A stretch of 64,000 nt of DNA. It comes from Naasia aerilata. Its GTDB lineage: Bacteria; Actinomycetota; Actinomycetes; Actinomycetales; Microbacteriaceae. This document shows positions 8,975 to 18,255 of the stretch, in pieces. The stretch's first letter is position 1; each line of letters begins with the position of its first letter. The DNA is taken from the NCBI RefSeq assembly GCF_030296595.1, contig NZ_AP027731.1, forward strand, positions 1,054,001 through 1,118,000, in the 5' to 3' direction. The translations under genes and the position numbers were made by a program. The notes under the pieces were generated by a model. It did not search any database and was not told the origin of the DNA. It worked only from the letters and a program-made list of their open reading frames with translations.

Positions 8975-10165
8975 CTACTTGAACGCGGCGATCCCCGTCA
9001 GCGCTCGGCCCAGCACCAGGGTGTGGACCTCGTCCGTGCCCTCGTAGGTGCGGACTGCTTCAAGATTCGCCATGTGACGCATGACAGGGAACTCCGACGT
9101 CACGCCGTCGCCACCGAGAATCGATCGAGCGGTCCCGGCGATCCTGATCGCCTCTCGCACGTTGTTCAGCTTGCCGACGCTGATCTGAGCAGGCCCCAAG
9201 GTCCCGGCGTCCTTGCTCCTCGCAATGTGCAGGGCGAGGAGCACGCCCTTCTCGTACTCGAGCAGCATGTTGGCGAGCTTGTCCTGCGTGAGCTGGAAGC
9301 GGCCGATCGGGCCACCGAAGACGTCGCGGGACGTCGCACGGCTGAGAGCCGCCTCGAGACACGTGCGGGCCGCGCCCATGACCCCCCAGACGATGCCGAA
9401 GCGCGCCTCGTTGAGGCAGGAGAACGGGGCGCTCAGGCCCGCGGCGTCAGGAAGCCGCGCGGACTCGGGCACCCGGACGCTGTCGAGGGAGATGTCGCAC
9501 TGAATGGAGGCGCGCATCGCGAGCTTGCCGGCGATGGGAGTCGCCGTGAATCCGGTCGTCTGCGTCGGGACGAGGAAGCCCCGCACGCCCTCGTCGGTCT
9601 GAGCCCAGACGACGGCGACCCCCGCGATGCTCGCGAGGCCGATCCACCGCTTGGCTCCCGTCAGGATCCAGTCACCGCCGTCGCGGACAGCCCGGGTCCT
9701 CATCGCCGCAGGATCGCTGCCGCCCTCCGGCTCGGTGAGGGCGAAGCAGCCGATCACCTCACCGGCAGCCATGCGCGGCAACCACTCGTTCTTCTGCTCC
9801 TCCGAGCCGAACTTGGCGATGGCGCTCATGGCCAGCGAGCCCTGCACCGAGACGAAGGTGCGCCAGCCGCTGTCGGCTGCTTCCAACTCCAGACAGACTG
9901 CGCCGTAGCTCGTCGCGCTCGCCCCCGCGCACCCGTAGCCGGAGATGTGCATCCCCAGCAGTCCCGCCTCAGCCAGCTCGGGCACCAGCTCAGCGCGGAA
10001 GTGGCCGTTCTCGAAGTCCTCCTCGATGGTCGGCGCAATCCGCTCCCGCGCCACCCGGCGGGCGCGCTGCTGCCATTCGCGCTCGGTGGGCTGGAGGAGC
10101 TCGTCGAGATCGAAGACGGCCGCGAGCGCAGCTTCGGCGGCGACGGAGGAAGCGAGGGAGGGCAT
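8975..10165 (-). CDS. Acyl-CoA dehydrogenase, glutaryl-CoA dehydrogenase-like
   Basis: A 396-residue flavoprotein. EVIGCFALTEPEGGSDPAAM is the FAD/substrate motif, RWIGLASIAGVAVVWAQT follows, and VRTYEGTDEVHTLVLGRALT near the C-terminus supplies the catalytic Glu in the YEGT context of glutaryl-CoA dehydrogenases. It would oxidise an acyl- or dicarboxyl-CoA with electrons passed to ETF. It is the last gene of the 13-gene cluster, 47 bases after the CoA-transferase gene. Glutaryl-CoA is the best guess for substrate, not shown. Confidence 0.88.
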   Translation of the reverse strand: MPSLASSVAAEAALAAVFDLDELLQPTEREWQQRARRVARERIAPTIEEDFENGHFRAELVPELAEAGLLGMHISGYGCAGASATSYGAVCLELEAADSGWRTFVSVQGSLAMSAIAKFGSEEQKNEWLPRMAAGEVIGCFALTEPEGGSDPAAMRTRAVRDGGDWILTGAKRWIGLASIAGVAVVWAQTDEGVRGFLVPTQTTGFTATPIAGKLAMRASIQCDISLDSVRVPESARLPDAAGLSAPFSCLNEARFGIVWGVMGAARTCLEAALSRATSRDVFGGPIGRFQLTQDKLANMLLEYEKGVLLALHIARSKDAGTLGPAQISVGKLNNVREAIRIAGTARSILGGDGVTSEFPVMRHMANLEAVRTYEGTDEVHTLVLGRALTGIAAFK

Positions 10166-10212
10166 GGTCCGGACTCTTTCTGTGGGTGGGGCTAGGCAGA
10201 GCTGCAGCGCCG

Positions 10213-11328
10213 TCAGGCGTGGGGGTCCACGCGTGAGGCGCCGAGTGGAGGCGGGGGCAGGCGATATCGGGCGGGCGTCCGACTGAGAGCTATCGGGTTC
10301 GCGACCTGCGGGGAGCCATCGACCTCGACGACGGGGTGGAGTCCGAGGCGCTCGGCCAGGCTGAACGCCTCCGCGATCGTGTTGATGGGTCCTGCCGGCA
10401 CGCCGGACTTCGTGAGCCCCTCGAACCAGGCGTCCGCGGACCCCTGACGGAGTCGTTCCGTGATGAGCGCCCCGAGCGCGCCTCGGTGCGCGACCCGGGA
10501 GGTGTTGGTGGTGAACCGCTCGTCATCCGCCAGGCCCGGGAGGCCGAGCGCGGCGGCGAGCGCTCGGAACTGGCCATCCGTTCCGACAGCGATGGCGATC
10601 GGCCGGTCCGCCGTCTCGAACACCTCGTACGGTGCGATGCTCGGATGGGCGTTGCCGAGGATTCCGGGGACCACTCCTGCTCCCACGTAGGCACCGGCCT
10701 GATTGACGAGGCCGGACAACAGGCTGGACAGCAGGTTCACCTCCACCCGCTGCCCCTCCCCGGTCTGACCGCGCGCGATCACGGCCGTCAGTATTCCGGC
10801 TACGGCATGCAAGCCGGTGATCACGTCGACGACCGCGACGCCGGCTTTCGTCGGCTCGTCGGCCCGCTGACCCGTGATGCTCATGAGTCCGCCGACGGCC
10901 TGCACCAGCAGGTCGAAGCCGGGGAGAGCGGCACCGCCCGCCGGGCCGAAGCCGGTGATCGAGCAGTAGATGAGGCGCGGGTTCTCCGCTCGCAGCTCCT
11001 CGTAGCCGAGGCCCAGGCGCTCCATGGTCCCCGTCCGGAAGTTCTCCACCACGACATCTGCGTCGCGCAGCAGTTCGAGAAGCCGCTCGCGATCTCGGGG
11101 ATCGCCGAGATCCGCCGTGATCCCCTCCTTGTTGCGGTTCACGGAGGCGAAGTAGGTCGACGTCCCGGTGGAGTCGACGGGAGGCGCCCACGCCCTGGTC
11201 TCGTCGCCGGCTCCTGGGCGCTCGACCTTGACCACGCGCGCGCCGAAGTCCGCGAGGAGCATCGTCGCGTAGGGCCCGGCGAGCACCCGCGAGAAGTCGA
11301 GGATCGTCAGCCCCTCGAGCGCGGTCAC
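10213..11328 (-). CDS. CaiB/BaiF family CoA-transferase
   Basis: A 371-residue class III CoA-transferase: LTILDFSRVLAGPYATMLLA at the start, DVVVENFRTGTMERLGLGYE with the catalytic Asp region, and RLIYCSITGFGPAGGAALPG. Family members move CoA between carboxylates, for example succinyl-CoA to glutarate. Its GTG start overlaps the upstream aldehyde dehydrogenase stop by 4 bases (GTGA). Placed between aldehyde dehydrogenases and an acyl-CoA dehydrogenase, it would activate the acid they produce. Confidence 0.9.
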   Translation of the reverse strand: MTALEGLTILDFSRVLAGPYATMLLADFGARVVKVERPGAGDETRAWAPPVDSTGTSTYFASVNRNKEGITADLGDPRDRERLLELLRDADVVVENFRTGTMERLGLGYEELRAENPRLIYCSITGFGPAGGAALPGFDLLVQAVGGLMSITGQRADEPTKAGVAVVDVITGLHAVAGILTAVIARGQTGEGQRVEVNLLSSLLSGLVNQAGAYVGAGVVPGILGNAHPSIAPYEVFETADRPIAIAVGTDGQFRALAAALGLPGLADDERFTTNTSRVAHRGALGALITERLRQGSADAWFEGLTKSGVPAGPINTIAEAFSLAERLGLHPVVEVDGSPQVANPIALSRTPARYRLPPPPLGASRVDPHA

Positions 11329-12779
11329 GCCCCTCCTCGGAGGTAGACCGTCGTCGTGCGGGTGTAGAACTCGCGTGCCGCGAGCCCCTGCTCCTTCGGG
11401 CCGAGCCCACTGCCCTTGCCTCCGCCGAAGGGGACGTGGGGATCGGCGCCGGCAGTCTCCGAGTTGACGTGCAGGATCCCCACGTCGATGCGGTCGATGG
11501 CGTCCAGGGCAGTGCCCAGGTCCTGAGTGAACACGGCGGCCGAGAGACCGAACTCGCTGGCGTCCGCGAGCGCGAAGGCCTCCTCCACGGATGCCGCCCG
11601 CCGGACGGCGAGGACGGGGCCGAACAGCTCCTGCTTCCAGAGGAAGTCGGACGCCTCGGAGCTGTCGAAGACGACGGGACGGACGAAATGGCCCCGAGCG
11701 AGGTCTCCCTCGAGCTCGAGCGGGCGGGATGTCAGCCTGCGGGCTCCCTCGCCCTCCGCGCGTGCGACGCCCGCGTCGATCGCATCCCGGGCGCCGGCGG
11801 TGATCACGGGGCCGAGCTGCACACCTTCTTCGGTGGGATCTCCCACGACGAGGGCGTCAGCCCGCTCGGCGATCAGCGACGCGAACTCGTCGGCGATCTC
11901 GTTCTGAACGATCAGCCGGGACGTCGCCGTGCACTTCTGGCCGGAGGAGTTGAAGGCGCCGGCCAGCACCTGCCCTGCCGCCAGGTCGAGGTCCGCATCG
12001 GACAGCACCACGGCCGCGTTCTTGCCGCCCAGCTCCGCCTGCACGGGGATTCCCCGCGCAGCGCCCGCGGCCGCCAGGGCCCGCCCGACGGGAGTCGACC
12101 CGGTGAAGCTCACACCGTCGATCCCGGGGTGATCCACGAGCGCCGATCCCACCTCCCGCTCGCCGAACACCAGGTTGAGCACCCCGCTAGGCAGCCCCGC
12201 CTGTTCGAGGGCCTGCGTGAGGCGCAGGGCGAGGAGCGGGACGGTCCCGGCGGGCTTCCAGACGATCGCATTCCCGTAGGCGAGCGCCGGCGCGATCTTC
12301 CACGCGGGAATGGCGATCGGGAAGTTGAAGGGCGTGATGATCCCCACGGTGCCCAATGGTCGGTGGGTCACGAGGATCCGTTCCCCGGGGCGCGGCGAGG
12401 AGAAGAGGCTCCCGGCCTCACGGTCAGCGTCGCCTCCGTAGAAGTCGAAGATCTGGGCCGCCCGTCGCACCTCGCCCACCCCCTCCGGAAGGGTCTTGCC
12501 TTCTTCGCGCGCGAGTTCTCGCCCCCACTCCGCGGCATTGGAGCTGAGGACGGCGGCCGCCCGCTTCAGGACGGCTGCGCGGCCGTGAGCAGGAAGGGAC
12601 GACCAGTGGTCTCTCGCCCGGGCAGCCGCGCGGACGGCGAGGTCGACGTCCCCCGCGCTGGCCGCAGTGCCCTCAGCGACGACCTGATCCGGACGGGCTG
12701 GGTTCCGGCTCACCAGTTGGCCGCCCCCGCCCGGCCGCCATTCGCCGCCGACGTACTGCTCGAGAAGCACCACCCCCAT
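11325..12779 (-). CDS. NAD(P)-dependent aldehyde dehydrogenase (vanillin/benzaldehyde-DH-like)
   Basis: A 484-residue ALDH. GTVGIITPFNFPIAIPAWKI and VWKPAGTVP form the cofactor-binding region, QAELGGKNAAVVLSDADL contains the catalytic Glu, and FNSSGQKCTATSRLIV carries the catalytic Cys near residue 285. ATG at 12777-12779 shares its A with the previous stop (TGATG), so the gene is translationally coupled. The open frame extends far upstream, but that part is antisense-like shadow inside the preceding ALDH gene. Confidence 0.9.
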   Translation of the reverse strand: MGVVLLEQYVGGEWRPGGGGQLVSRNPARPDQVVAEGTAASAGDVDLAVRAAARARDHWSSLPAHGRAAVLKRAAAVLSSNAAEWGRELAREEGKTLPEGVGEVRRAAQIFDFYGGDADREAGSLFSSPRPGERILVTHRPLGTVGIITPFNFPIAIPAWKIAPALAYGNAIVWKPAGTVPLLALRLTQALEQAGLPSGVLNLVFGEREVGSALVDHPGIDGVSFTGSTPVGRALAAAGAARGIPVQAELGGKNAAVVLSDADLDLAAGQVLAGAFNSSGQKCTATSRLIVQNEIADEFASLIAERADALVVGDPTEEGVQLGPVITAGARDAIDAGVARAEGEGARRLTSRPLELEGDLARGHFVRPVVFDSSEASDFLWKQELFGPVLAVRRAASVEEAFALADASEFGLSAAVFTQDLGTALDAIDRIDVGILHVNSETAGADPHVPFGGGKGSGLGPKEQGLAAREFYTRTTTVYLRGGA

Positions 12780-14227
12780 CAGAACCTCCGCCTCATCCTG
12801 ATGTGCCGCTGCTGCATGAAGCCCTGCAGACCCTCGGGACCCAGCTCGCGCCCGAATCCGGACATCTTCCAGCCGCCGAAGGGGGCCTGGAGCTCCGTGA
12901 TGTCGTTGACGTTGACGCCGACCCCGCCAGCCTCGATGCGCTCCGCGACGGCCCAGGCCCGATCCAGGTCCCCGCCGAAGACGTACGCGGCGAGACCGGC
13001 CGTGCTGTCGTTCGCGATCCCGGCGATCTGGTTCACGTCCGACCCTGCGTCGTACCGGTGGACGGCGACCACCGGGCCGAACGTCTCCTCGGTCATCACC
13101 CGCGTGTTCCGAGGCACCTCGTCGAGGACGGTGGGCTCGAAGAAGGATCCTCGGTCGTATCCGTCCCCGGAGAGGCGGCGCCCACCGGAGACGAGCACGG
13201 CGCCGTGGTCGAGGGCGTCCGCGATGTGCGCCTCTGCGACCCCGATCACGGCGCGGGTCGTGGTCGGCCCGCCGGTCACCCCGGCGTCGACCCCGTGGCC
13301 CAGTCTGATCGCCCGGGCCTCCTCGGCCACCGCCTCCACGAATCGATCGGCGATGGAGTCCGCGACGAGGATGCGGTTGACGGCGATGCAGATCTGGCCC
13401 GCGTTCGAGAATGAGCGCCGGGCGGCCGCCGTCGCGGCTTCCGCGACGTCCGCGTCGTCGAGCACGACGAACGGGCTCTGGCCGCCGAGCTCGAGCGAGA
13501 CCCGCTTCATCGTGGTCGCGGCCGAGCGCATGATCGCCTGACCGGTGCGGGTCGACGCCGTGGCCGTGATCATGCCGATGCCGGGATGCGCGGACAGTGC
13601 CTCGCCGGCCTCGATCCCGCCAGGAAGGTCCGCCAGCACCCCGGCCGGGAGTCCTGCATCGTGCAGGCACTGGACGACGAGAGCCACGGCGAGCGGCGAC
13701 TCGAGCGGCGGCTTCACCACGATGGCGTTGCCGCCGGCGAGGGCAGGTCCGATCTTCCACGCGTACAGGTCAACCGGGTAGTTCCAGGGCACCACCGCCG
13801 CGATCACTCCGATCGGCAGCCACTCCACCAGCGAGCGGATGTCGGAGCGTGGCGCGGGACGGAGACTGCCGGAGACGCGCAGCCCCTCCTCGGCGTAGTA
13901 GTCGAGCACATCAGCCGCGAACGCGATCTCCTTGACGCTGTCGGGAATGGGCTTCCCCTGCTCACGGGTCAGCGTGTCCGCGATCGCGTCGATCCGCTTC
14001 CGGATGAGTTCCGCTCCGCGATGCATGACCGAGGCACGCTCGGTCGCCCCACGCGCTGCCCACGCACGCTGTGCGGGCACCGCGGCCGCGACGGCCGCGT
14101 CCACGTCGGCCCGCGAGGCGACAGCGGTCCGCCCGACGAGGTCGCCGGTGGCGGGATCCCGCACCTCCAGGGTCTCGCCGCTCTCCGAGGGGACCCAGGA
14201 GCCGGCCAGATACAGCCCGCGGTCCAT
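12779..14227 (-). CDS. NAD(P)-dependent aldehyde dehydrogenase (semialdehyde-DH-like)
   Basis: A 482-residue ALDH. IGVIAAVVPWNYPVDLYAWK and IVVKPPLESPLA bind cofactor, MKRVSLELGGQSPFVVLDDA carries the general-base Glu, and SFSNAGQICIAVNRILV has the catalytic Cys near residue 275. I chose the internal ATG at 14225-14227 because it overlaps the upstream stop as TGATG. The longer frame adds 16 residues inside the SIS gene. Two divergent ALDHs in a row suggest two aldehyde steps, or two substrates. Confidence 0.9.
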   Translation of the reverse strand: MDRGLYLAGSWVPSESGETLEVRDPATGDLVGRTAVASRADVDAAVAAAVPAQRAWAARGATERASVMHRGAELIRKRIDAIADTLTREQGKPIPDSVKEIAFAADVLDYYAEEGLRVSGSLRPAPRSDIRSLVEWLPIGVIAAVVPWNYPVDLYAWKIGPALAGGNAIVVKPPLESPLAVALVVQCLHDAGLPAGVLADLPGGIEAGEALSAHPGIGMITATASTRTGQAIMRSAATTMKRVSLELGGQSPFVVLDDADVAEAATAAARRSFSNAGQICIAVNRILVADSIADRFVEAVAEEARAIRLGHGVDAGVTGGPTTTRAVIGVAEAHIADALDHGAVLVSGGRRLSGDGYDRGSFFEPTVLDEVPRNTRVMTEETFGPVVAVHRYDAGSDVNQIAGIANDSTAGLAAYVFGGDLDRAWAVAERIEAGGVGVNVNDITELQAPFGGWKMSGFGRELGPEGLQGFMQQRHIRMRRRF

Positions 14228-15015
14228 CACTTCACCACCGGGGCGGAGAACTCCCGGCTGCGGAGGCGACGCCACAGCTCCGCGTAGTTGCGGTCGTTCT
14301 GCTGATGCGCCTCCTTCGTCCGGTTCGAGTTGGTGTTGACCATGATCATGGGCTGGACCCCGCGGGCGACCAGCTCGGCTGCGGTCGATGCATTGATGGC
14401 ATGGGACACCGCGACGGCGATCGAGGTGGAGGTCGGGCCCACCGGGTACTCGAGCCCGTCGATCACCTGCGACGCGTCCTCGAGGGGGATGCCCGTGTCG
14501 ATCGTCACGTCGGCGATCTCGAACAGGCGCTGACCGCTGGAGTGACGGCTCGCCACCTGGGACGAGTGAGGGACGCTCGTCACTCCGATCACCTTCAGCC
14601 CGCGGGCCTGGAACTCCGTCGCCATGTCGAGGATCACGGGGTTGATGCCCGAGTGGCTGAACAGGATGATCGAGTCGCCGTCCTTCAGCTGATGCGACCG
14701 CAGGATCGCATGGCCGTAGCCCTCCTGCGTGTGCAGGAAGCGGTACTGGGCGGTGCCCTGGTCGCCGAGCACGTGGTGCATCAGGGCGATGGACGACTCG
14801 ACGATGGGCCGGAAGCCGGTGACGCCGCCGGTGCGCGGGAAGCTCTCGAGTGCCGCGAAGCCGCCGTGCCCGGTGCCGAAGGTGAATACGAGGCCGTCGC
14901 CCGCGATGGAGTCGGCGCAGATGCGCGCGGCCGCGGCGATGTTGTCGGCCTGGGTGTCGCGCACCCAGGCGACCTTCGCGATCACGTCGTCGAGGTAGGT
15001 CTGAGCGATGGTCAC
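14227..15015 (-). CDS. SIS-domain phosphosugar-binding protein (COG4821-like)
   Basis: A 262-residue protein with a single SIS domain: LVFTFGTGHGGFAALESFPR, then SIILFSHSGINPVILDMATE (the phosphosugar-binding Ser-rich loop), and GLKVIGVTSVPHSSQVASRH. Such proteins isomerise or sense sugar phosphates. It follows a nucleoside phosphorylase and a PfkB kinase, so a pentose phosphate released from a nucleoside-like substrate is a reasonable ligand. No membrane segment. The exact reaction is unknown. Confidence 0.8.
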   Translation of the reverse strand: MTIAQTYLDDVIAKVAWVRDTQADNIAAAARICADSIAGDGLVFTFGTGHGGFAALESFPRTGGVTGFRPIVESSIALMHHVLGDQGTAQYRFLHTQEGYGHAILRSHQLKDGDSIILFSHSGINPVILDMATEFQARGLKVIGVTSVPHSSQVASRHSSGQRLFEIADVTIDTGIPLEDASQVIDGLEYPVGPTSTSIAVAVSHAINASTAAELVARGVQPMIMVNTNSNRTKEAHQQNDRNYAELWRRLRSREFSAPVVK

Positions 15016-15042
15016 TGGTGATCTCTCCCTTGCTCGTTCGGT

Positions 15043-15798
15043 TCAGACGCCGGCGGTCGGCACGGATGCGGCGAGCGCCGCGAACCCGGCGTGGAGCAGC
15101 TGCGTCTCGGCCGCGACGCGGTCGGCGTGCGGCATCTTCTCGGTGGTGTCTCCGGCGACGCTGGCCAGGCAGAGTGACGCCGCCGCGACACCCAGGGCGC
15201 GCGCGGCGATGAACACGGCACTCGTCTCCATGTCAGCCGCGACGACCCCCGCACGCGACAGCCGGCCGTACCGCTCGGCCACGGGCTCCGAGCCGGTCCC
15301 GGTCTCGAACATCTCGGTATAGAAGCCGTCGAAGGAGGCGTAGATGCCGGACCTGGTGGCGAGTCCGGCCTGCTGGACCGCTTCCTCCAGGCTTCGAGTG
15401 AGGGCGAAGTCGGGCACGGCCGGGTACTCGATCGGCAGATAGGTGGCCGAGGTGGCCTCTCCTCGTATCGCCCCGTGCGCCACCACGAATTCTCCGAGGC
15501 GAGTCTCGCCGAGGGTCATCACCGTGCCGAGCCGAACGAAACGGCGTACCCCCAACCCGGCGAGCTCGTGCAGAACCACGGCGGCGATGGGCGCACCCAT
15601 GCCGAAGGCGCTCACCGTGATCCGCTCGCCGGCGTAGTAGCCGGTGGCGGTCGTCAGCCCGCGGTCCTCGTTCAGGAGCACCGCGCCCTGCATGAGGCCC
15701 GCGGCGAGGTGCACCCGGCCCCTGTCCCCGACGAGCACCGCCGATTCGCCCACATCGTCCGGTCCGCAGCGGAGGTACCAGGCGTTGTTGCTCGACAT
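15043..15798 (-). CDS. Nucleoside phosphorylase (PNP/UDP family)
   Basis: A 251-residue protein of the PNP_UDP_1 fold. VLVGDRGRVHLAAGLM contains the phosphate-loop region, ITVSAFGMGAPIAAVVLHEL and FVRLGTVMTLGE follow, and GVVAADMETSAVFIAARALG is the ribose-binding Met-Glu motif. It would split a nucleoside with phosphate to base plus ribose-1-phosphate. The start overlaps the kinase stop (TGATG). Base specificity cannot be read, and it may accept a modified nucleoside given its neighbours. Confidence 0.85.
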   Translation of the reverse strand: MSSNNAWYLRCGPDDVGESAVLVGDRGRVHLAAGLMQGAVLLNEDRGLTTATGYYAGERITVSAFGMGAPIAAVVLHELAGLGVRRFVRLGTVMTLGETRLGEFVVAHGAIRGEATSATYLPIEYPAVPDFALTRSLEEAVQQAGLATRSGIYASFDGFYTEMFETGTGSEPVAERYGRLSRAGVVAADMETSAVFIAARALGVAAASLCLASVAGDTTEKMPHADRVAAETQLLHAGFAALAASVPTAGV

Positions 15799-16744
15799 CA
15801 GGATGTCTCCTTCGGTGGTGCGCCGACCAGCTGGCCGGGGGTGGATCGAGAGCGGAGAAGCTCCGCCGCGGCGTTGGAGGCGAAGGTCATGAGCGCCGCG
15901 AGCTGCTCATCACCCAGTCGGGAGATGCCGCCCGCGCGCGCGGCCTCGCCGGCGAGCGTGCCGATGAAGGTGTCCCCCGCGCCGGTGGTGTCGGAGGTCT
16001 CGACCGCCTGGGCGGCGACCGCGCCGGAGCGGTGCGGTCCGTCAGGGGAACCGAACGCCCAGGTCACGCCGCGGGCTCCGTGCGTCTCCACGACGAGGGT
16101 GCCCGTGCGGACGAGGAGCTCCGGGGCGACACCTTCCAGAGTGACGTAGGAGCGTTCGCCTTCGCTGAAGCTCACCAGATCGGAGCGTTCGAGGAGTCGG
16201 CGGAGCAAGGCGGGCGAGTAGGCGTCGTCGTCGTGCTTGACGGCCCAGATCAGGGTGGCGTCGGCGCGGAGCGCGTCGAGGATGCCGACGGTCATGGCGC
16301 GCGGGGCGACCGTCAGGATGACGCAGTCGCTCGACGCGAGGACCTCCCGCTGCGCTGCGGTGAGCGCGGAGGGCAGGCAGTCCCCCGGATCGAACAGGCA
16401 GATGGTGCCCCCGTGCCGACCTCGATGAGGGTCGCACTCGGCGACCGGCTGCCGGAGACCGCGACGCCGCGTGTCCCGCCTCCCGATGCCGCGACCGCGT
16501 CACGCCATCGGCGCCCCTGCGGGTCCGGTCCCACCCAGCTCACGGCCTCCGCCGACGCACCTGTCCCCGCCGCGGCTGCCACGATGTGGGCGATCCCTCC
16601 GATGCCCGGGTCCGGCGAGACAATCGGTCGTTCGAGAATGCTGGTGGCGTCGACTCCGCGGAACGCGGTGACCAAGGTGCTGAAGTCGAGGCTCGCGTAG
16701 CCCACGACGGCAAGGCGCGGTGGGGATCCGGACTGCGTGGTCAC
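15798..16744 (-). CDS. PfkB-family carbohydrate/nucleoside kinase (frame broken at 16408-16412)
   Basis: A product of about 315 residues in two frames. The N-terminal part is RLAVVGYASLDFSTLV and IVSPDPGIGGIAHIVAAAAG. The C-terminal part has LVVETHGARGVTWAFG and ETSDTTGAGDTFIGTLAGEA, where the GAGD loop bears the catalytic Asp. A GGGGG run (minus strand) needs one more G to join them. Its GTG start overlaps the isochorismatase stop. It probably phosphorylates the sugar or nucleoside brought in by the ABC transporter. Confidence 0.82.
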
Positions 16745-17349
16745 AGCGTCGCCTTCGCTTCCTCGAACGTCGGCACCCTGCCGATGTAGCGCTCGATGTC
16801 CTCCAGGCTCGCCTCCGCGAGATGCGGGCGATTGGAGTTGGTGGTCTCCCGCGGCACCCATACTTCGAAACCACCCGCGAAGGCGTCCTGGGCGCTCGCG
16901 CGGATACAGACATTCGTCTTGACGCCCACGAGCACGACCCGCCGGATCCCCTGTTCGCGAAGCAGAAGGTCGAGGTCGGTGGCGTAGAACGCCGAGAAGC
17001 GCCGCTTGGGCACCTCCACCTCCCGCCCGGACGGGATAGGGCCGAAGCCCGGCACATACTGGGCGTCACTGGCGCCGATCTCGTGGTGACGCGGGAGCTT
17101 GCCGAACTCGAAGTCCTGCAGCCCGGGGTAGTGGCGCTCGACGGCGTGGATCACAAGGGTGCCGCGCACGCGCGCCAGCTCGAGGAGTTCGCGGATCGGC
17201 TCCAGGACGTCGAGCGCGGCCGGGTAGTAGTTGGCCTCCCGCTCGTCGAAGAAGGAGGCGATGACGTCGACCAGCACGAGGGCCGTCGGCACGCCGACGG
17301 TCGTGGGTGGCGTATCCGGCGTCGATTCGTCTGTGGTTTCAGGGGCCAT
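16741..17349 (-). CDS. Isochorismatase-like cysteine hydrolase
   Basis: A 202-residue protein. TALVLVDVIASFFDEREANY contains the catalytic Asp of the nicotinamidase/isochorismatase superfamily. VPKRRFSAFYATDLDLLL holds the Lys, and RRVVLVGVKTNVCIRASAQD has the nucleophilic Cys in the NVCI context. Superfamily members hydrolyse amides or enol ethers (nicotinamide, ureidoacrylate, maleamate). Its place between a transporter and a kinase in the cluster suggests it acts on an amide in the substrate's aglycone. Substrate unknown. Confidence 0.85.
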   Translation of the reverse strand: MAPETTDESTPDTPPTTVGVPTALVLVDVIASFFDEREANYYPAALDVLEPIRELLELARVRGTLVIHAVERHYPGLQDFEFGKLPRHHEIGASDAQYVPGFGPIPSGREVEVPKRRFSAFYATDLDLLLREQGIRRVVLVGVKTNVCIRASAQDAFAGGFEVWVPRETTNSNRPHLAEASLEDIERYIGRVPTFEEAKATL

Positions 17350-17352
17350 TGC

Positions 17353-18255
17353 TCAGCTCACGGTGCGGGCGCCGCGGTAGTGCTGGCGGATCCCCGTGAG
17401 GGCCAGCACCACCACGACGGCGATGTAGGGGAGGGTCGAGATGATGTCGGCAGAGAAGCCGCCGACGGTCTGCAGGCGGATCTGGAGCGCGTCGAAGAAT
17501 CCGAACAGGACGCAGGCGAGGGCCGTGGGGAGGGGCTTGGACCGGCCGAAGTAGAAGGCCGCGAGCGCCACGTACCCGCGCCCGGCCGTCATGTTCTCGT
17601 TGAAGAGCCCGACGGTCCCGAGGCTGAGCGCCACTCCGCCAAGGGCGGCCAGCGCGCCGGCGATCACGCCGGCGCCGTCCCGGATCGCGAGCGTGCGCAG
17701 CCCGAGTGAGGCGCTCGCGGGCTCCGACGCGCCGGTCGCGCGCAGTCGCACGCCCCAGCGAGTCGATCTCAACAGCCACGCCAGAAGCGGGACGAGCACC
17801 ACGCAGAGCCAGAACAGCGGATCCTTCCCCGAGAGAAGGGCGCCCAGGACGGGGATGTCCGCGATGCCGGGGATCACCAGCTTCGGCATGCGCTGCAGTC
17901 CTGGGACCTGGAGCGTGCCGGAGACCCCGAATGCTGCCCGGAGCACGTAGCCGATGACGCCGAACATCACGATGTTGAACCCGAGGCCGACGATGATCTC
18001 GTTGCCCTTGAGTCGAGTGATGATGACGCTCATCAGGGCGCCGGAGATCGCTCCGGCGACGAGCCCTCCGAGCGCCCCGAGCGCCCAGCTCGCGGTGAGG
18101 CCGCTCACCACGGCCCCGATCAGCGCGCCGAGGATCATGTGGGCCTCGAGACCGATGTTCACGACGCCCGCTCGGCGGTGCACTGCACCACCGAGGGCGG
18201 CGAGGACCAGGGGGACCGAGAGGGTGATCGCCGAGGCGAGGAGGAGGTCGATCAC
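17353..18255 (-). CDS. BmpA-type ABC importer, second permease
   Basis: A 300-residue permease of the BPD_transp_2 (RbsC/LivH-like) family: about nine hydrophobic segments, including HRRAGVVNIGLEAHMILGAL near residue 28, the conserved nucleoside-permease loop, and NENMTAGRGYVALAAFYFGR near residue 219. It pairs with the upstream permease, the double ATPase and the lipoprotein to form a nucleoside-type (BmpA/Nup-like) importer. Its GTG start overlaps the expected stop of the first permease. Confidence 0.9.
   Translation of the reverse strand: MIDLLLASAITLSVPLVLAALGGAVHRRAGVVNIGLEAHMILGALIGAVVSGLTASWALGALGGLVAGAISGALMSVIITRLKGNEIIVGLGFNIVMFGVIGYVLRAAFGVSGTLQVPGLQRMPKLVIPGIADIPVLGALLSGKDPLFWLCVVLVPLLAWLLRSTRWGVRLRATGASEPASASLGLRTLAIRDGAGVIAGALAALGGVALSLGTVGLFNENMTAGRGYVALAAFYFGRSKPLPTALACVLFGFFDALQIRLQTVGGFSADIISTLPYIAVVVVLALTGIRQHYRGARTVS

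Noticed and set aside
11325..13760. Open frame of 811 codons seeming to add 327 residues to an aldehyde dehydrogenase
   Set aside because: The extra part overlaps the preceding ALDH gene in another frame and is Arg/Gly-rich shadow. The ATG at 12779 has proper coupling and starts the domain.
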